A DNA stretch of 51,500 nucleotides from contig NZ_CAJRAY010000056.1 in assembly GCF_907165215.1 (NCBI RefSeq), forward strand, positions 14,587-66,086. The letters run 5' to 3'. Of this stretch, positions 50,590 to 51,500 are shown one piece after another. Under the pieces are notes generated by a model, which made no database searches, had not been told where the DNA came from, and saw only the letters and a program-made list of their open reading frames with translations. The stretch comes from Thermobacillus xylanilyticus (GTDB lineage: Bacteria; Bacillota; Bacilli; Paenibacillales; Paenibacillaceae). Every line of letters begins with the position of its first letter. The stretch's first letter is position 1. Position numbers and translations under genes: made by a program.

Positions 50590-51396
50590 ATGAACCGAAA
50601 ATTCGACCTGATCGCGATCGATGTGGACGGAACGCTGCTGAATGACCGGCACCAGCTGACGCCGACGGTGATTGAAGCGGTCCGGGAAGCGGCGGAGAGC
50701 GGCGCCGAGATCGTGCTCGCGACCGGCCGCGGACCGATCAACTCGATTCCGCTGCTGGAGGAAATCGGCCTTGCGGGCACGCTCATCACGCACAACGGCG
50801 CGGCGACGGTGGAATCGGAAGGACGCAGGGTGCTGCACAGCTTCAGCATTCCGCACGAGGCGATGGTCCCCTATATGGAATATTGCCGCGAAAACGGCGT
50901 CCATTTCGACATCAACACCGCTTTCGACATGTACAACGAATCGTCGACACCCGAGGCGGATGCCATGTACGTCCATTACCGCGTCGTGCCGATCCGCCGC
51001 CGGCCGGACGATCCGCTTCCGCCGGACCTCGTGAAGTTCACGGCGTTCGGCTCGAAGGAACAGATGGACCGCGTGCAGCGCGAGTGGGAAGCGTGGGACA
51101 GTCCGCTGCGCCGCATCCGGAGCGGGGACTGGTTCATCGACGTCCAGCATGCCGACGTGAGCAAGGGGAAGGCGCTTGAGCGGCTGGCGTCGCTCAGGGG
51201 CATCGACCGGAGCCGCATCATGGCGATCGGAAACTATTACAACGACATCGACATGCTCCGATTCGCCGGCCTCGGGATTGCAATGGGCAATTCGCCGGAC
51301 GAGGTGAAGCGGGCCGCGGACGCCGTGACGCTCTCGAACGAGGAGGACGGCGTCGCGCATGCGATCCGCCGCTACGCGCTAGGGGCAAGCTCATGA
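50590..51396 (+). CDS. Cof-type HAD-IIB family phosphatase
   Basis: A 268-residue haloacid-dehalogenase phosphatase, probably for sugar phosphates or cofactor phosphates. Motif I is IAIDVDGTLLND (nucleophile Asp10), motif II ATGRG, motif III Lys in DVSKGKALERLAS and motif IV GNYYNDIDML. The last normally reads GDxxND; the first Asp is Asn here. The C2B-type cap spans about residues 85-190. ATG 50590 follows GGAGAGGAGAG. The gene is 32 nt downstream of the pseudouridine synthase and may be co-transcribed. Confidence 0.88.
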   Translation: MNRKFDLIAIDVDGTLLNDRHQLTPTVIEAVREAAESGAEIVLATGRGPINSIPLLEEIGLAGTLITHNGAATVESEGRRVLHSFSIPHEAMVPYMEYCRENGVHFDINTAFDMYNESSTPEADAMYVHYRVVPIRRRPDDPLPPDLVKFTAFGSKEQMDRVQREWEAWDSPLRRIRSGDWFIDVQHADVSKGKALERLASLRGIDRSRIMAIGNYYNDIDMLRFAGLGIAMGNSPDEVKRAADAVTLSNEEDGVAHAIRRYALGASS

Positions 51397-51412
51397 GGCG
51401 CCTGAAAATGGG

Positions 51413-51438
51413 AAATCCGCCGGAAGGCCGGCGGATTT
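51413..51438. terminator. Terminator hairpin after HAD gene
   Basis: A perfect 11-bp stem (AAATCCGCCGG at 51413-51423 with 51428-51438) and AAGG loop, 16 nt after the stop. The design matches the bidirectional hairpins elsewhere, suggesting a convergent gene beyond the right edge. 51439-51500 has nothing else I can support. Confidence 0.75.
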
Positions 51439-51500
51439 CGTCGCTGTACGCCCGGCATGGGCGTCATCTCTACGGTGAAAGTCCGGAATGGGGGCTGGCG

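Noticed and set aside
51393..51500. A plus-strand frame starting ATGA at the HAD stop and running off the edge
   Set aside because: It passes through a perfect terminator hairpin and shows no family motif. A minus-strand gene ending with TAG at 51472 before that hairpin is equally possible, but too little is present to call.

Overview
The window looks like chromosomal DNA of a high-GC, Gram-positive member of the Bacillota, most likely Paenibacillaceae. This is an inference from gene content and signals. The genes include Bacillus-type fer, relQ, tpx, pfkA, DUF2600 terpene synthase, YesL/DUF624, YugP-type peptidase and a GltC-like regulator. Ribosome binding sites are strong (AGGAGG type), TTG/GTG starts are frequent, and recognisable sigma-A promoters (TATAAT, extended -10) stand in GC-rich surroundings. 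I see no phage, insertion sequence, CRISPR array, tRNA or rRNA gene.

Layout. 0.1-4.6 kb: a CapA-like protein and a glycerophosphodiesterase, convergent with a GAF/HD-GYP c-di-GMP phosphodiesterase, then a divergent DUF92 membrane protein. 4.57-10.2 kb: an efflux-type ABC operon (ATPase, HlyD-like lipoprotein, 953-residue FtsX permease, second ATPase with an AbrB-like tail) behind a near-consensus promoter. 10.2-20.9 kb: housekeeping and orphan genes (PepF, small proteins, methyltransferase, cold-shock protein, YebC family, nitroreductase, C35 terpene synthase, phosphofructokinase, DUF4015 glycosidase, YitT). 20.8-24.8 kb: DEAD-box helicase, YesL, a 6S RNA (about 23362-23547), a DUF1499-like protein and thiol peroxidase. 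24.8-28 kb: rhomboid protease, LysR and MerR regulators, YugP-type zinc peptidase.

28-31.4 kb is an ammonium transporter operon. It has TnrA/GlnR-type boxes in its leader and continues into a DUF294 (GlnD-like) nucleotidyltransferase and a DEDDh exonuclease, with no PII gene. It converges on, and overlaps, a JAMM protease gene. 31.8-37.3 kb: MFS exporter, TlpA-like thioredoxin, citramalate synthase, DNA polymerase IV, ferredoxin. 37.4-44.4 kb is an envelope-signalling block: CHASE2 adenylate cyclase, FecR-domain protein (4-nt overlap), secreted NHL propeller with copper-amine-oxidase-type domain, and L,D-transpeptidase. 44.4-51.5 kb: a tiny membrane protein, pyrD, relQ with a C-terminal extension, DUF309, a PCYCGC lipoprotein/thioredoxin pair, an RsmF-like rRNA methyltransferase, an RsuA-like pseudouridine synthase and a Cof-type HAD phosphatase.

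Most convergent gene pairs are separated by long, near-perfect hairpins that can terminate from both sides. The parts most worth further study are the amt-DUF294-exonuclease operon with its leader, the cyclase-FecR-NHL-transpeptidase block, and the ABC ATPase carrying an AbrB-like domain.
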